The translations under genes and the position numbers were made by a program. From Fagopyrum homotropicum (taxonomy: Eukaryota; Streptophyta; Magnoliopsida; Caryophyllales; Polygonaceae): a stretch of DNA of 64,000 nucleotides. Below the pieces are notes generated by a model. The model was not told the origin of the DNA. It saw only the letters and a list, made by a program, of their open reading frames with translations, and searched no databases. Each line of letters opens with the position of its first letter. Within the stretch, counting starts at the first letter, position 1. Where the stretch lies: the NCBI GenBank assembly GCA_033239125.1, contig BSWB01000005.1, forward strand, positions 145,200,494 through 145,264,493, in the 5' to 3' direction. Positions 1 to 11,509 of this stretch are shown in pieces.

Positions 1-1310
1 TACTGAAGATAGCAGAGGGTAAGACAGAAAATTCAAGCATATAAGGGCAAAAACGGAAAATCCTATTCATTCAGCCAACTCCCACATTTAGTATAGTAAT
101 TGAATGTCTTGCTACCCACGGAACATCGGGCCTTCTGACGTGAAAGAATCCCAGTTATTAACCATCCCACAAGACCCAGCTGCCAACCCAGATACCCATA
201 CGTAGGGGAGAAGCCCAACACTGTAGTAAGTAGCGGACCGTAATTAACGAAGATGAGTAAGGGCAAAACTGAAAAATATAAGCTGTAAGACAAAAATGGA
301 ATTCTCCTATTCATTTGGGGAACTCCCACTTTTATTATAGTAAGGATAAGGATATAATTTATTCCTTCTTTGTAGTTTTATGTATCAAAGTTTATATCCT
401 TTTTTTTTTTTTGTGTTCTCTTCTTCCACCTTTATTTATACGGTATTACTATTTACATAGAAGTAGAAGGTAAGCGAGCAACAAGTTGCGCCGCTACCCC
501 TTTTTGGATGGCAAAACCTAACCTTTTAAAAACAACATCTACAAATCTAGAGGACATAATATTAATATGCATAACTCTTTGCATATTACTCATCATTCTT
601 TGTAATTTTGTGCAAAAAATAAAGATAAAAGATCGTTGGAGTGGAAAAGGGCAACACGAGAGTAAGTGGTGGCGTCGGAGAGGTGTTCCAAAAAGTAAGT
701 AGAATTTCCAAAGGAAGTATGAGTAATATGCAAGACCTAACTTTCCCTTTGTCCAAAACATCAACCTAATGTCGTCTATCTCTCCGTTTAGTAGTCAAGC
801 TAGTAACGGCAAATTTAATCGCTCCGCCCAACTCCATTACAGGGTTATTCCTGCACAACCTTTGAATTCGGCTTCTTCTTTTTAATGATGAATATGTTAG
901 GAGTTTATCCCTAATGTATCATCCATTGAAACGTAAATTGAATTATTTGACCGTTGCATCCTTGTCGGCCGAAATTGCTCTTACCTCTCCTCAATAGTAA
1001 GTATCGTCTAGTCTCGAAACCTTCTATTATTTAGTGGAATAAATAATTTAGTTGTACAAATAAGAACAACAAATGTATGTTTTTTTTTAATTTTTTAATA
1101 TTCTATTTATAAAACCGTTAAAGTTGTGAGTCTTACTTATAACCGATATGGGATAATTTATAAAACTCCATGAAAATATAATCAAAGTAAAAAAGATTGT
1201 GGATATCAAATGGTTTTTAAAAATAATTATGAGAAAAAATATTTTAAAAATAAAGAAAATATATCATACCGGAAATATATGACTTTGTTAAATTAAATAA
1301 AAATAAATTA
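1..1310. other. AT-rich intergenic sequence, no gene seen
   Basis: Only short, low-complexity open frames occur here and none resembles a known protein. Positions about 40-110 and 250-340 carry two related stretches with the same words (around 'actcccac' and 'tatagtaa'), which suggests a degraded repeat. Nothing else is supportable. Confidence 0.5.
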
Positions 1311-1314
1311 TTAG

Positions 1315-1910
1315 TAATTTTTTTATTAGTAAATTAATCAACTTAAACAATAAATAGTAATTACTAATAAAACATAAGATTTACTCAAAAACTGATTAAT
1401 ATTTTTTAGATTTGGATTGTTAAAAAATCGTGAGGTCGCCACGTCAAAAAAATGATCAATAACAATCTTGTTGAAAAATCTCTATTTTAACCTAAAATTA
1501 TAATTAAAAATTAGTGAAATGTGTGTGATATTCACAAAAATAAAACTTCTCAAATAAGCTACAATTTCTAACGTAAAACTTGCGGGAGAAGCTCTACTGT
1601 AACTTTGCTTTACATTCTATTAAATATATGGATAACCTAATTGTTGTGAATTCATCAATCTCTTACGTATAATTGTTTTCGTGATTTCAGGTAAACATTC
1701 AATCACTTTATCTTGGAAAATAAGTTTTTTTATTGTTGTGTCTTATTAATGTGTTATCATAATCATTTTTTTTCTAACGGTTTCAAGTTTCAACACAATC
1801 AAGTACTGTTGATATATTAGTAGTTTTATTTTATCGGTTCATTATGTCAATTAAAATTTTATCGATATTTGTGTTATTGTAATTAAACAAGATAGTTTTT
1901 TTTTGTATAT
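1315..1910 (+). repeat. First arm of a direct duplication (pairs with 3317-4250)
   Basis: The sequence starting with 'agtaaattaatcaac' is repeated with few changes from about 3317. The repeat runs on through the block with 'aacttctcaaataag' (1544 and 3540) and the block with 'caatctcttacgta' (about 1657 and 3967). Copy two is interrupted by the MITE at 3632-3899. No coding potential is seen. The unit is probably an old non-coding repeat or part of a decayed element. Confidence 0.75.
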
Positions 1911-1932
1911 TTTATATCGAACCAACGCTAAA

Positions 1933-2510
1933 TTGTAGCGTCGGATTTTATAGTAATACTTGATGCTGAAGGTTCTGGTATTTTTGTGTTTATCTCTTCT
2001 ACATAGATCAGAACGTACAATAAAAGTCCAATTTTATTTCGAAATATGGATATCCATACTTCAACAACTCCGATGATCATGGTAACCCTTGGTAGTTTGA
2101 GATTTGCTTTTTTTATGCAAGCTTTGATGTTGTGGTGATAGTTTGGATAAAACTGTAGGGTTTTAGTAATGGAAGGATTCATGAGATTGATCGTTGATGT
2201 TTGCTATTTGGAGATGAGTTGATGTTTGCTATTTGCATTGGGATTGATCGTTGATTTATAAAGTAATAGAAAAAGGTTAGATCTTGTTGACAGTTGCTTG
2301 TGGTAATGTGGTGGACTGTCCAGAGAGTGACACGCCGGCTAGATTGCAGCGTCGGATTTTATAGTAATATTTGATGCTGAAGGTTCTGGTATTTTTGTGT
2401 TTATCTCTTCTACATATATCAGAACGTACAATAAAAGTCCAATTTTATTTCGAAATATGGATATCCATACTTCAACAACTCCGATGATCATGGTAACCCT
2501 TGGTAGTTGG
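1933..2510 (+). repeat. Direct repeat pair, about 165 bp each (1933-2100 and 2342-2510)
   Basis: Both arms contain the same stretch beginning 'tagcgtcggatttt' or 'cagcgtcggatttt' and ending 'tgatcatggtaaccc'. They are nearly identical and about 409 bp apart. The spacer (about 2110-2330) shares words such as 'gataaaactgtaggg' with the upstream regions of the LEA-like copies at 5.4, 9.0 and 17.5 kb. The segment therefore probably derives from a further, very decayed LEA-like unit. Confidence 0.7.
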
Positions 2511-2914
2511 TAGACATATGGTCAAATAAGAAGTCATATCAAAGTAGACGGATACCATAGACACTAGCGTTGGCATGAAACATGTGCTGACTCTGGCAAA
2601 AAAAATTTACGCTTTTTCATCACAAAGGTAAAATTTCCCGAACCTTACTAATGAAAAGAAGGCCTAATGACATGAATTATGACTTATATTTAGACATGCA
2701 TTTGTGTAGATTTTCCCTTTATTTTGCATGCATAAACCTGAATTCATGACATTTAAGCTTATATTTGCATACTTTGTTAGAAAAGATAACTACACTGATT
2801 ATTATTGCATTTGTAGTTAAATTGACGAATTTTGGAGCAAAATGACATATTTAAGGATTAAGCTTTAATGCGGAACAAAAAAGAGCATCAAAAGAACCTA
2901 GGAACGTGCCATAG

Positions 2915-3195
2915 TGGACTCTGATACGTAGAGTAATTTTTGATACCACTAGAGTCAACCCTGATACCGCCAGATTCAACTCTAATACCTCAATCGAACT
3001 CTAACACAGAGCAGATTATGATACCGGAGCGGACTCTGACGCACTGCAGTCAACTCGGATACTGGAGCGAACTCTGATACCTGAAGCGAACTTTGACACG
3101 TCGGAGCAGATTTTGATACCAGAGAGAATTCTAATACTACCGGAGTTCACTATGATACGCGTTAGAGTGGACTCTGATACCAGCAGACCCAACAT
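2915..3195 (+). repeat. Degenerate minisatellite, unit about 23-24 bp
   Basis: About twelve imperfect head-to-tail units are built around 'gactctgatacc' and 'gagcggactctgatacc'. The units have drifted and no long open frame crosses them. The tract ends abruptly at about 3195. Confidence 0.7.
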
Positions 3196-3316
3196 TATTT
3201 TTTAGCTCAAAATTTGAGGTTATCCTTAAAACTAGTCCAAGATTGAGATTCCCAAAAATTTCGGATCTATCTTTAGTTTGTAGTTTATTTTCAAAATTAT
3301 TTATCTTTAAATTGTT

Positions 3317-3900
3317 TTTAGTAAATTAATCAACTTAAACAATAACTAGTGATTACTAATAAAAAAATAAGATTTACTCAAAAATTAATTGATATTATTT
3401 AGATTTGAATTGTTAAAAGATCGTGAGGACGTCATGTCAAAAAAAAATTGATCAATAACAATCTTAGTAAAGAATCTATATATAACCTAAAATTATAATT
3501 AAAAATAAGTAAATTTTGTGGGATAATCATAAAAATAAAACTTCTCAAATAAGTTATAATTTTTAACGTAAAACTTGAAGGAGAACTTCTACTATAACGC
3601 CGCTTTACTTTTTACTATATATATATATATAGGAACCCCTAACGTGTATACATGAGAACAATCTTAGAGCGTCGGATGGTGAGTATTAAGGGTCGAGAAT
3701 TAATGTAGATATCATAATTAATAATAATTAGGAATAATAATAATAATTAGGAATAACAACAATAATTACGAATAATTCACTCAATCAACAATAACTACGA
3801 ATAATACATTAAACGATATGACACATTCGTAACAAAACTAATAATAATTACGAATCTGTTCTCATGTATACACGTTAGGGGTGTTCTCATATGATCTACA

Positions 3901-3939
<39 letters not shown>

Positions 3940-4250
3940 GGGATCACCTAATTGTGGTGAATTTATCAATCTCTTACGTATAACTTTTTTAGTTATTTCA
4001 GGTAAACGTTTACTCACTTTATCTTGAAAATTTAGTTTTTCATAATTATTGTGTCTTCTTAATGTGTTATCATAATCATTCTTTTGTAACGGTTTCAAGT
4101 TTCAAAATAATCAAGTGTTGATGATAGATTAGTAGTTTTATGTTATCGGTTCGTTATGTCATTCAAAATTTTATCGATATTTGTGTCATTGTAATTAAAA
4201 AAGTAGTTTTTTCACAAATTTTATATCGAACCAATTATATACGTTGACAA
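3317..4250 (+). repeat. Second arm of the direct duplication, split by a MITE
   Basis: This arm is homologous to 1315-1910. Homology stops near 3620 in a short TA run and resumes near 3940. The intervening 3632-3899 element is absent from the first arm, so the pair gives a filled site and an empty site. Confidence 0.75.
3632..3899. mobile_element. Small non-autonomous Mutator-like MITE in a (TA)n tract
   Basis: The two ends are inverted copies of one another. The left end reads CCCCTAACGTGTATACATGA then GAACA, and the right end is its reverse complement at about 3855-3886. The interior is AT-rich with repeated 'aattacgaataa'-type words. It is flanked by (TA)n on the left and by (TC)n(TA)n on the right (3900-3939). 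Its subterminal stretch 'attaagggtcgaga' recurs inside the left end of the large transposon at 23.4-34.9 kb, so it is probably a deletion derivative or relative of that family. Confidence 0.75.
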
Positions 4251-4479
4251 TATTTTTTTATTCATACCATTAACATATGCAAGTTTCATATCATTTATTA
4301 ACAAATGCACATGCAACGAACTGGTGAAAGTGGCTTCATCGATTGTTTTTCACGTGATGTTAGCATCATTTGTTTCGTAATTATTTTTTAAAAAAAAAGA
4401 TGAGTGGCTTTATTGATTGTTGGACAAATGACTTCAGCATTTTTTGTTGTAAACATGAACCCTCTCTCTAGAGTCGTTG

Positions 4480-4760
4480 TGTTGAACCCCACAAAACTTC
4501 TCTTACAGAGGTGCTGGGTTAAACCCTCAACACCCACCCGAAAACCCTAGTCTTCATGAAGACTTCCAAATCAACAAAACTCCAAGGTCTCCACCAACGG
4601 CCTAACAACCTTCACCACTAGCTACGGACTATCAGAAACCCCCTATTTTGGAACAAGATTGAAACCATCTACATTAAAAGCCTACCGGCCACCTTTCAAG
4701 ATTGAACACCATCTCCATTAAAAGCCTTCATGAAAGCTTCCAAATCAAATTGGCTTGAAG
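4480..4760. repeat. Dispersed repeat family copy 1 (relatives at 7585-7960 and 13440-13925)
   Basis: The three copies share 'tccaaatcaacaa', 'ctccaccaac', 'cctaccaacc', 'gaacaccatctcca' and, in the longer two, the run 'ttattggttcttgccg'. They share no common terminal repeat that I can define. One copy abuts the broken end of the PPR pseudogene at 7577. Coding content is not evident and the function is unknown. Confidence 0.6.
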
Positions 4761-5024
4761 AACTCACTTGTGTAATAAGATTTTATTCATTACATAGGAT
4801 AAGGTGGAAGCCACTCAAATACACCTCCAGCCGAAAGTCACTGCATTTGCGAAGCAGGGTTACTCCTAAACCCACACAACTTAAAACATAAACACATGCC
4901 GGATAAAACTTTAAAAACCACATTTAACATTCTATTTTGTTTGAAACATAGGGCTACTAGAAAGTAGAAATATTCCATATAGATAGCCTAGGAAGTCAAC
5001 CACTGCTGCAAACACCGGTAATAG

Positions 5025-5292
5025 CATAACAGCCACCACCGCCGGTGGTTCTGTAGCCTCCTCGGCCACCGGTACCTCCAAGATCTCTGGTGCCGAGGAT
5101 GTCTTCTTGCTCATCTCCTACATCACGCCTCTGTTGTTGCTGCTACTGTCCTCCACCAACAGTAGCTCCACCGGTTTCTTCTTGCTCCTCTCCTCTTCCT
5201 CCTGTACCTCCCATGCCTCCCATGTCCATGTGTATCTAATCTCCTTGTTACTTCCTGTCACATACATGGCCTCGGCGAGTCTTGTCAACCAT
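5025..5292 (-). pseudogene. LEA-like glycine-rich gene, copy A (dead)
   Basis: This is homologous to the intact gene at 17050-17370. The frame opens at the same ATG (5292), reads M-V-D-K-T-R-R-G and stops after 14 codons, where the intact copy continues with a Gln/Gly-rich segment. The remainder is still recognisable (Gly-rich tail, identical 3' flank with 'gctgcaaacaccggtaa') but out of frame. One upstream CACGTG box survives (5518-5523); the second has mutated to cacatg. It is probably a silent remnant of the three-fold duplication. Confidence 0.75.
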
Positions 5293-6051
5293 CTTTGTTC
5301 CGATGATTCTAATTCTGACATGTGAAAAACAACTTTTCAAAGTAATTTGATATTTGTTGTTTTTTTTCTTTATGCCACCTTTGTTGTTGTGATGATGGTT
5401 TGGATAAAACTGTAGCGTTTTAATAGTGTAAAGATTGCATAGGATTTCGGAAACGTTGAAAATTTGTTTATTAGGGATAGGAGATTCACGTAGGGACGAA
5501 CCTGTCATGGAATTTGACACGTGACATGGTGGATATGGTTGGGGGAAGACACATGAGTGTTGGGGTTGTGTGGATGTTTGAAGATCTTGACACGCCTGTT
5601 ATGATGCTTTGTTGAAGGCAGACATTGTCGGACAATGTGTGATTCTAGATAAGAAGCTTTGAAGGAGATTTTTGCTTGCTCATGATCACGATGAATGGAT
5701 TATTGTACTCCTACTGATCCAACTTAGAAGTAATTTCATTTGTTCCAGAGTTCTACAACTTCAAGACAAATGAATTCAGAAAAAATAAACATTAAACGAC
5801 AAACATAACAATGTAAATACAAATTTAGAAGGTTTTAGTCAGAACTATCAGTCTACTAAATTAAGTTGTAACAATGAATCCATCAATACAGGAGGAGGAT
5901 TTAGGTGTCAAAATATCTTAGAAAACAATCAAAGTTGTAAGCACACAAATAACATTAGGTTAACATACAACATTCGCATTCTTTCCACACCTTAACATAC
6001 CTAGCAAAAATGTTCAACAAATACAAACTTTAAAGCCTTGTCACAATTGAT

Positions 6052-6145
6052 CACCAAAAATCTCCACATGAGCACTTGCCATTTTTAAAAGGCCAAATTA
6101 GTTAAGTAAGCCTTTTTGAGATTTTGCTCTAGTAACTAGGATCAT

Positions 6146-6231
<86 letters not shown>

Positions 6232-7577
6232 TAGTAAATGTACCCCTAATCAAACTACATTACCTTCCAAATTCAATTTAATGAAAGTGATAAAATTTGA
6301 AGGGGTACACAAACCTAATAGAAATAGGAAATGGCCTATTTGACCAAATTCTTTATTTTAAAATGATGAAATCTCATGTTATTTCTAATAAGTATATCTC
6401 TAATCGTGATCTTCGACACTCCACACATGAACATATGGCAATCCACAAAAATCCTCATGCTTTTCATGATCCGAATCGTTGATCCATCATTAAACATTCA
6501 ACAATCTAAATGACAGTGCAAGCTTCTCACTTTGTGTTAGAAAAATCCAGAGCCCATCATCCTCACAAATATCATAAGCAGCGGATGACAAGTTTGGTTG
6601 ATAACCATTTTTCTTCAGCTGATCTAAGAGATACTCCAACGTATGCATTATCTCTCCGGACATTGGATGTGTAAGATCACTTGCAAAAAACTTATCAACC
6701 ATTCCTTTCTTCATCTCAATCCAGCTACGCGCACGATGCTTCCTCAAACTCGTTTCTTGCATCAATTCACTTGTCCTTGAAACATCATTTCACCTTCCAC
6801 CCAATGCGTATATATTGGATAGCAAAATATAGCTTTCTCTTACATTAGGATACATGACAAATTAATTGGAGGCTGCAATCTCAGCAATGTCGGGAATTCC
6901 ATGAGTACGACAATATCCAAGGAGAGCGCCTCATACCCCTGCACGAGGCTCCAATGGCATAGACTTGGCTAGTTCAAGCGCTTCTTTTAAGCGTCATGCT
7001 CGTCCAAGAAGATCAATCATACAAGCATAGTGATTTGTTGATGGTATAACGCTATAGGATTCCTCCATACTTGCAAAAAGTCGCTTGCCTTCTTCCACCA
7101 TCTCGGCATGACTACATGTTGTGAGCAGTCCCGTGAATGTAACATCATTCGGTTTGATTCCTACATTGATTGTATCATGGATAAATTATATTGCTTTGTT
7201 TGTGCAACCATGCATTACAAATCTAATGATCATGAAGCCATAAGTATATACATTTCTTTGACGCATCTAATTGAATAATTTGTACGCATACTCCAACATC
7301 CCGCACTTTGTATACATGTCTACTAACACATACCCAACAAAAACATCGTTGAATATTTCAATTCCTAGATTTTGAGCAACGTCGAGGACCCAATTTGTAT
7401 ACTCTGCTTTCCCTTATTGTCCACAAGCTAAAATAACACCAACTACCGTCATTCCATCAGTTTGAACTCCCTTAGCTTGCATCATTTTGAAGAACTCCAA
7501 GACCTCACCAGGCTTAGCATTTTGAGCGTGACCACTAATCATAGATTTCCATGCTATTGAATCTTTCACCAGCAACC
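6052..7577 (-). pseudogene. DYW-type PPR pseudogene, 5'-truncated
   Basis: The stretch is a close copy of the C-terminal 60 percent of the intact PPR gene at 9488-11452, from about residue 240 to the stop codon. Homology ends sharply at 7577 inside the motif equivalent to parent position about 10740, where a dispersed repeat begins. The frame is broken by several indels and nonsense changes. The 3' end is split by an inserted element (6090-6355) between codons of the DYW domain and the terminal segment. The longest remaining open piece (6490-6765) covers part of the E+/DYW region. No function is expected. Confidence 0.85.
6090..6355. mobile_element. Inserted element, 266 bp, with a long (TA)n core
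   Basis: Comparison with the intact PPR gene and its copies (the same word at 9516-9530 lacks the insert) shows a clean insertion flanked by a repeated 'ttttaaa' (6083-6089 and 6356-6362). The ends are partly inverted ('aggccaaatta' against 'ggcctatttgacc'). The middle is a pure TA run of about 78 bp (6149-6227). The family is not certain; the 7-bp target repeat and short inverted ends fit a DNA transposon derivative. Confidence 0.65.
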
Positions 7578-7584
7578 CATCAAA

Positions 7585-7960
7585 CCCTAGCCTTCATGAA
7601 GGCTTCCAAACCAACAAAACAGCAAGGTCTCCACCAACAGCCTACCAACCTTCACCACTAACTACGGACTATCAAAACCCCCCTAATTTGGAACATGATT
7701 GAACACTGTCTCCATTTAGAGCCTACCATCCACCTTTCATGTTGGCTTATTGGTTCTTGCCGGAACCAACCAGTGTCCTCCTTTTTCGGCTTACCAACCA
7801 CTAGTTTTGGTCAGATCCGGCTTCAACCACTTCCGGGGAAAAAAATCATGGATTTTGTGTCGTTGTAAAAAAAATTACGAAGCAGGTTTTTTCGGCCTTT
7901 TGATACACTAGACGTCGCCGCTAGTGTTTCAAACCGCTTTCCGTTATAAAAGAAATCTTT
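7585..7960. repeat. Dispersed repeat family copy 2
   Basis: This is homologous to 4540-4760 and 13440-13925. It starts within a few bases of the truncation point of the PPR pseudogene, so its arrival or a recombination at it may have created that truncation. The stretch 7960-8340 after it is AT-rich with nothing recognisable. Confidence 0.6.
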
Positions 7961-8606
7961 CTTTTAGTAACTAGTAAGTTACACATATTGGATTTGTGTA
8001 AAAATGATTTTGTAACTATTTAGAAAAAATAAGGGATTCATCAGTAGTTTGACTTTAACGTCTTTTCCTTTAGTAAGTTATATATATTAATCTGTGAATT
8101 ATTATATGATGATAATGAAAACCAAAATCACAAATTATTGATATTTAAGTATTAATGTGTTCAAATTGGCTTGAAAAAATCACTAAGATTATCAGGTTAG
8201 GTTTACACCGTAAAAGTACACACTTCAACAAAAGTTTTTAGTGCTCATCGTACTTGCCCTTTGTTTTTAAATATTGGTTATTCTGTTTTATTTGGAAGTG
8301 TTTCGAACAACAAGATCAAAACATTAGAACCGTTTAGCAGAGTATTGCACTTGTGTAATAAGATTTTATTCATTGCATAGGATAAGGTTGAAGCTAGTCA
8401 AATACACCTCCAACCAAAAGTCACTGCATATGCAAAGCAAGGTAACTCTTAAACCCACACAACTTAAAACATAAACACATGCCGGATGAAACATTAAAAA
8501 CCACATTTAACATCCTATTTTTTGAAACATAGTGCTACAAGAAAGTAGAAATATTCCATATAGATAGCCTAGGAAGGCAACCCCTGCTGCAAACACCGGT
8601 AATAGC

Positions 8607-8942
8607 TTAATGGCCACAACCACAGGTGGTTCCGTAGCCTCCTAGGCCACCGGTACCTCCAAGATCTCTGGTGTCGAGGATGTCTTCTTGCTCATCTCCT
8701 ACACCACACCTCTGTTGTTGTTGTTGTTGTCCTCCACTAACAGCATCGCCACCAGCTCCACTATCGAATCCATTCTTACCGTAGCCTCCTTGTTCTCCAC
8801 CACCAGTTCCACCGAGGCCACCAGTTGCCGCTTATTGCTCTCCTCTTCATCTTGTACTTCCCATGCCTCACATGCCCATGTGCATCTGATCTCCTTGTTG
8901 CTTCTTGTCACCTTCTTGGCCTTGGTGAGTCCTAGCAGCCAT
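8607..8942 (-). pseudogene. LEA-like glycine-rich gene, copy B (dead)
   Basis: The ATG at 8942 aligns with that of the intact copy. The frame keeps about 22 codons (start, Gln/Gly-rich segment, M-H-M-G-M) and then meets TGA where the intact gene has GGA (Gly). Downstream Gly-rich coding is still visible beyond the stop. The two upstream G-box positions have decayed (acgtga and cacgtt). The next gene in this copy of the unit is the intact PPR gene. Confidence 0.75.
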
Positions 8943-9487
8943 CTTTGATCTAATAATTCTAATTCTGACTTGTGAAAAACAACTTTTCAAAGTAGTTTAA
9001 GATTTGCTATTTTTTTCTTTTTATGCAAGCTTTGATGTTGTGGTTATGGTATGGATAAAAATGTAGGGCTTTAATAGTGGAAGGATAACATGGGATTTCG
9101 GGAACGTTGAAACTTTGTTTATTAGGGTTAGGAGATTCATGTAGGGTCATACGTGACATGGTGTTGGTCAGGTGAAGACACGTTAGTGTTGGGGTTGTGT
9201 GGATATTTGAAGATCTTGACACGCCTGCTATGATTCTTTGCTAAAAGGCAGAGATTGTCGGACAGTGTGATTCTGGATACGAAGCTTTGAAGGAGATTTT
9301 TGTTTGTTCATGATCACGATGAATGCATTATAGTACTCCTACTGATCCAACTTAGAAGTAATTTTATTTGTTCCAGAGTTTTAAGCACACATCGGGTTAG
9401 CATACGACATTTGCATCTTTTGCACACCTTAACATACCTAACAAAGATGTTCAACAAATACCAACTTTATAGCCTTGTCACAATTGA

Positions 9488-11452
9488 TCACCAAAAATCT
9501 CCACATGAACACTTGCCATTTTTAAAATGATGAAATCTCATGTTATCTCTAATAAGTATATCTCTGCTTGTGATCTTCGACACTCCACACATGAACATAT
9601 GGCAATCCACACAAATCCTCAGGTTTTTCATGATCCGAATCGTTGATCCATCTTCAGCAATCAACAACCCAAATGACAGTGCAAGCTTCTCACTATGTGT
9701 TAGTAGAATCCGGAGCCCATCATCCTCGCAAATATCATAAGCAACGGATGAAAAATTTGGTTGATAACCATTCTGCTTCAACTGATCTAAGAGATACTCC
9801 AACTTATGCATTATCTCTCCGGACATTGGATGTGTGAGATCACCTGCAAAAAACTTATCAACCATTCCTTTCTTCCTCTCAATCCAGCTACACGCACGAT
9901 GCTTCCTCAAACTCGTTTCTTGCATCAATTCACTTATCCTTGAAACATCATTCCACCTTCCAGCCAATGCGTATATATTGGATAGCAAAACATAGTTTCC
10001 TCTTACATTAGGCTCCAGAACAAATAAATTGGAGGCTGCAATCTCAGCAATGTCGGGATTTCCATGAGTACGACAGGATCCAAGGAGAGCGCCCCATACT
10101 CCTGCATGAGGCTCCAATGGCATAGACTTGGCTAGTTCAAGCGCTTCTTTTAAACGTCCTGCTCGTCCAAGAAGATCAACCATACAAGTATAGTGATTTG
10201 TTGATGGTTTAACGCTATAAGATTCCTCCATGCTTGCAAAAATTTGTTTGCCTTCTTCCACCATCCCGGCATGGCTACATGCTGTGAGTAGTCCCGTGAA
10301 TGTAACATCATTCGGTTTGATTCCTGCATTGATCATATCATAGAAGAATTCTACAGCTTTGTTTGCGCAGCCATGCATTGCAAATCCAATGATCATGGAA
10401 CCGTAAGTGTATACATTTCTTTGACGCATCTGCTTGAATATTTTGTAGGCATCCTCCAACATCCCGCACTTTGTATACATGTCTACTAACGCAGACCCAA
10501 CAAAAACATCGTTGAATATTTCAATTCCTAGATTTTGAGCAATGTCGAGGACCCAATTTGCATACTTTGTTGTCCCTAATTGTCCGCAAGCTGAAATAAC
10601 ACCAACTAATGTCATTCCATCAGTTTGAACTCCCTCAGCTTGCATCATTTCAAAGAACTCCAAGACCTCTCCAGGCATAGCATTTTGAGCGTAACCATTA
10701 ATCATAGATGTCCATGTTACTGAATCTTTCACCGGCAACCCCTCAAAAAGCTCCTTAGCAGCACCCATATCTCCACTCTTCGCATACGCACCGATAAGAG
10801 ACGTTCCAGACACCACGTCTCTTACACGCATTTCGTCATACACCTTACGACCCCAACCAAAGTCTCCACATTTCACATACATATCAATTAGGGTATTCCC
10901 TACCAACAGCTCCCAGTCAAACCCACCAAACTTCATCACCTGCGCATGGATTTGCCAACCCAGACTCTCATAGCCTTCCCCACCACAACTCTTGAGCAGT
11001 GAAGCAAAAGTAAACGGCAATGGTGGAATCCCAATCCTCCTCATAACACCATACATAGCTACGGACTCATCCAACTGACCATTCAAAGCGTATCCACGGA
11101 TCAAAGCTGTCCAAAGAAACGGGTTCGGGTCATGGACCTGATCAAACACAGCACGAGCATATGGGTCCATTGGTAGGCCAATTTCGGAAACCCTGCGAAC
11201 AAGCTTCGTAAGCGGATAGGAAGATTGCTCAAGTCCACTTCGATAGATGTGTGCTTGTACCTGCTTGATCTGGGTAAGGTTTCGACATCCATGGAGGATC
11301 TGTATAAGTCGAGATTCTAACATCTCTTTCCGCTCTTGTATCTTCGAAAATGGTATAAAACCAACCGATGTTTGTTTTTGTTGGATCTGAACAATGAGTT
11401 GCCTTGACCACAAAGACAACTCTGCGTTACCTCCTCTTGAGAGACTGATCAT
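9488..11452 (-). CDS. DYW-class pentatricopeptide-repeat protein, 654 aa (At5g44230-like)
   Basis: This is an uninterrupted single-exon frame, as is usual for PLS-class plant PPR genes. The first 45 residues are Arg/Ser-rich without acidic clusters, compatible with an organelle transit peptide. About residues 50-490 are tandem PPR motifs (W-T-A-L-I-R-G-Y, V-W-G-A-L-L-G type signatures). E and E+ motifs and a DYW domain follow. The deaminase-like HxE zinc/catalytic motif is at H586-S-E588, CxxC at C614 and C617, a second Cys pair at C648/C650, and the chain ends G-D-F-W, a normal variant of DYW. Known members bind specific organelle transcripts and perform or support C-to-U editing; the target here is unknown. 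The sequence resembles Arabidopsis At5g44230 from memory. It is the only intact PPR copy of three. The start at 11452 is the first Met; no better one is evident. Confidence 0.93.
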   Translation of the reverse strand: MISLSRGGNAELSLWSRQLIVQIQQKQTSVGFIPFSKIQERKEMLESRLIQILHGCRNLTQIKQVQAHIYRSGLEQSSYPLTKLVRRVSEIGLPMDPYARAVFDQVHDPNPFLWTALIRGYALNGQLDESVAMYGVMRRIGIPPLPFTFASLLKSCGGEGYESLGWQIHAQVMKFGGFDWELLVGNTLIDMYVKCGDFGWGRKVYDEMRVRDVVSGTSLIGAYAKSGDMGAAKELFEGLPVKDSVTWTSMINGYAQNAMPGEVLEFFEMMQAEGVQTDGMTLVGVISACGQLGTTKYANWVLDIAQNLGIEIFNDVFVGSALVDMYTKCGMLEDAYKIFKQMRQRNVYTYGSMIIGFAMHGCANKAVEFFYDMINAGIKPNDVTFTGLLTACSHAGMVEEGKQIFASMEESYSVKPSTNHYTCMVDLLGRAGRLKEALELAKSMPLEPHAGVWGALLGSCRTHGNPDIAEIAASNLFVLEPNVRGNYVLLSNIYALAGRWNDVSRISELMQETSLRKHRACSWIERKKGMVDKFFAGDLTHPMSGEIMHKLEYLLDQLKQNGYQPNFSSVAYDICEDDGLRILLTHSEKLALSFGLLIAEDGSTIRIMKNLRICVDCHMFMCGVSKITSRDILIRDNMRFHHFKNGKCSCGDFW

Positions 11453-11509
11453 TCCCGTCCGGACAGAGAGTGCCCGGCTTCTCTATATTTCAAATGTCCG
11501 GGAAACAGT

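Noticed and set aside
6149..6227. CRISPR-like or satellite array
   Set aside because: It is a plain TA dinucleotide run; no repeat-spacer structure is present and the DNA is eukaryotic.
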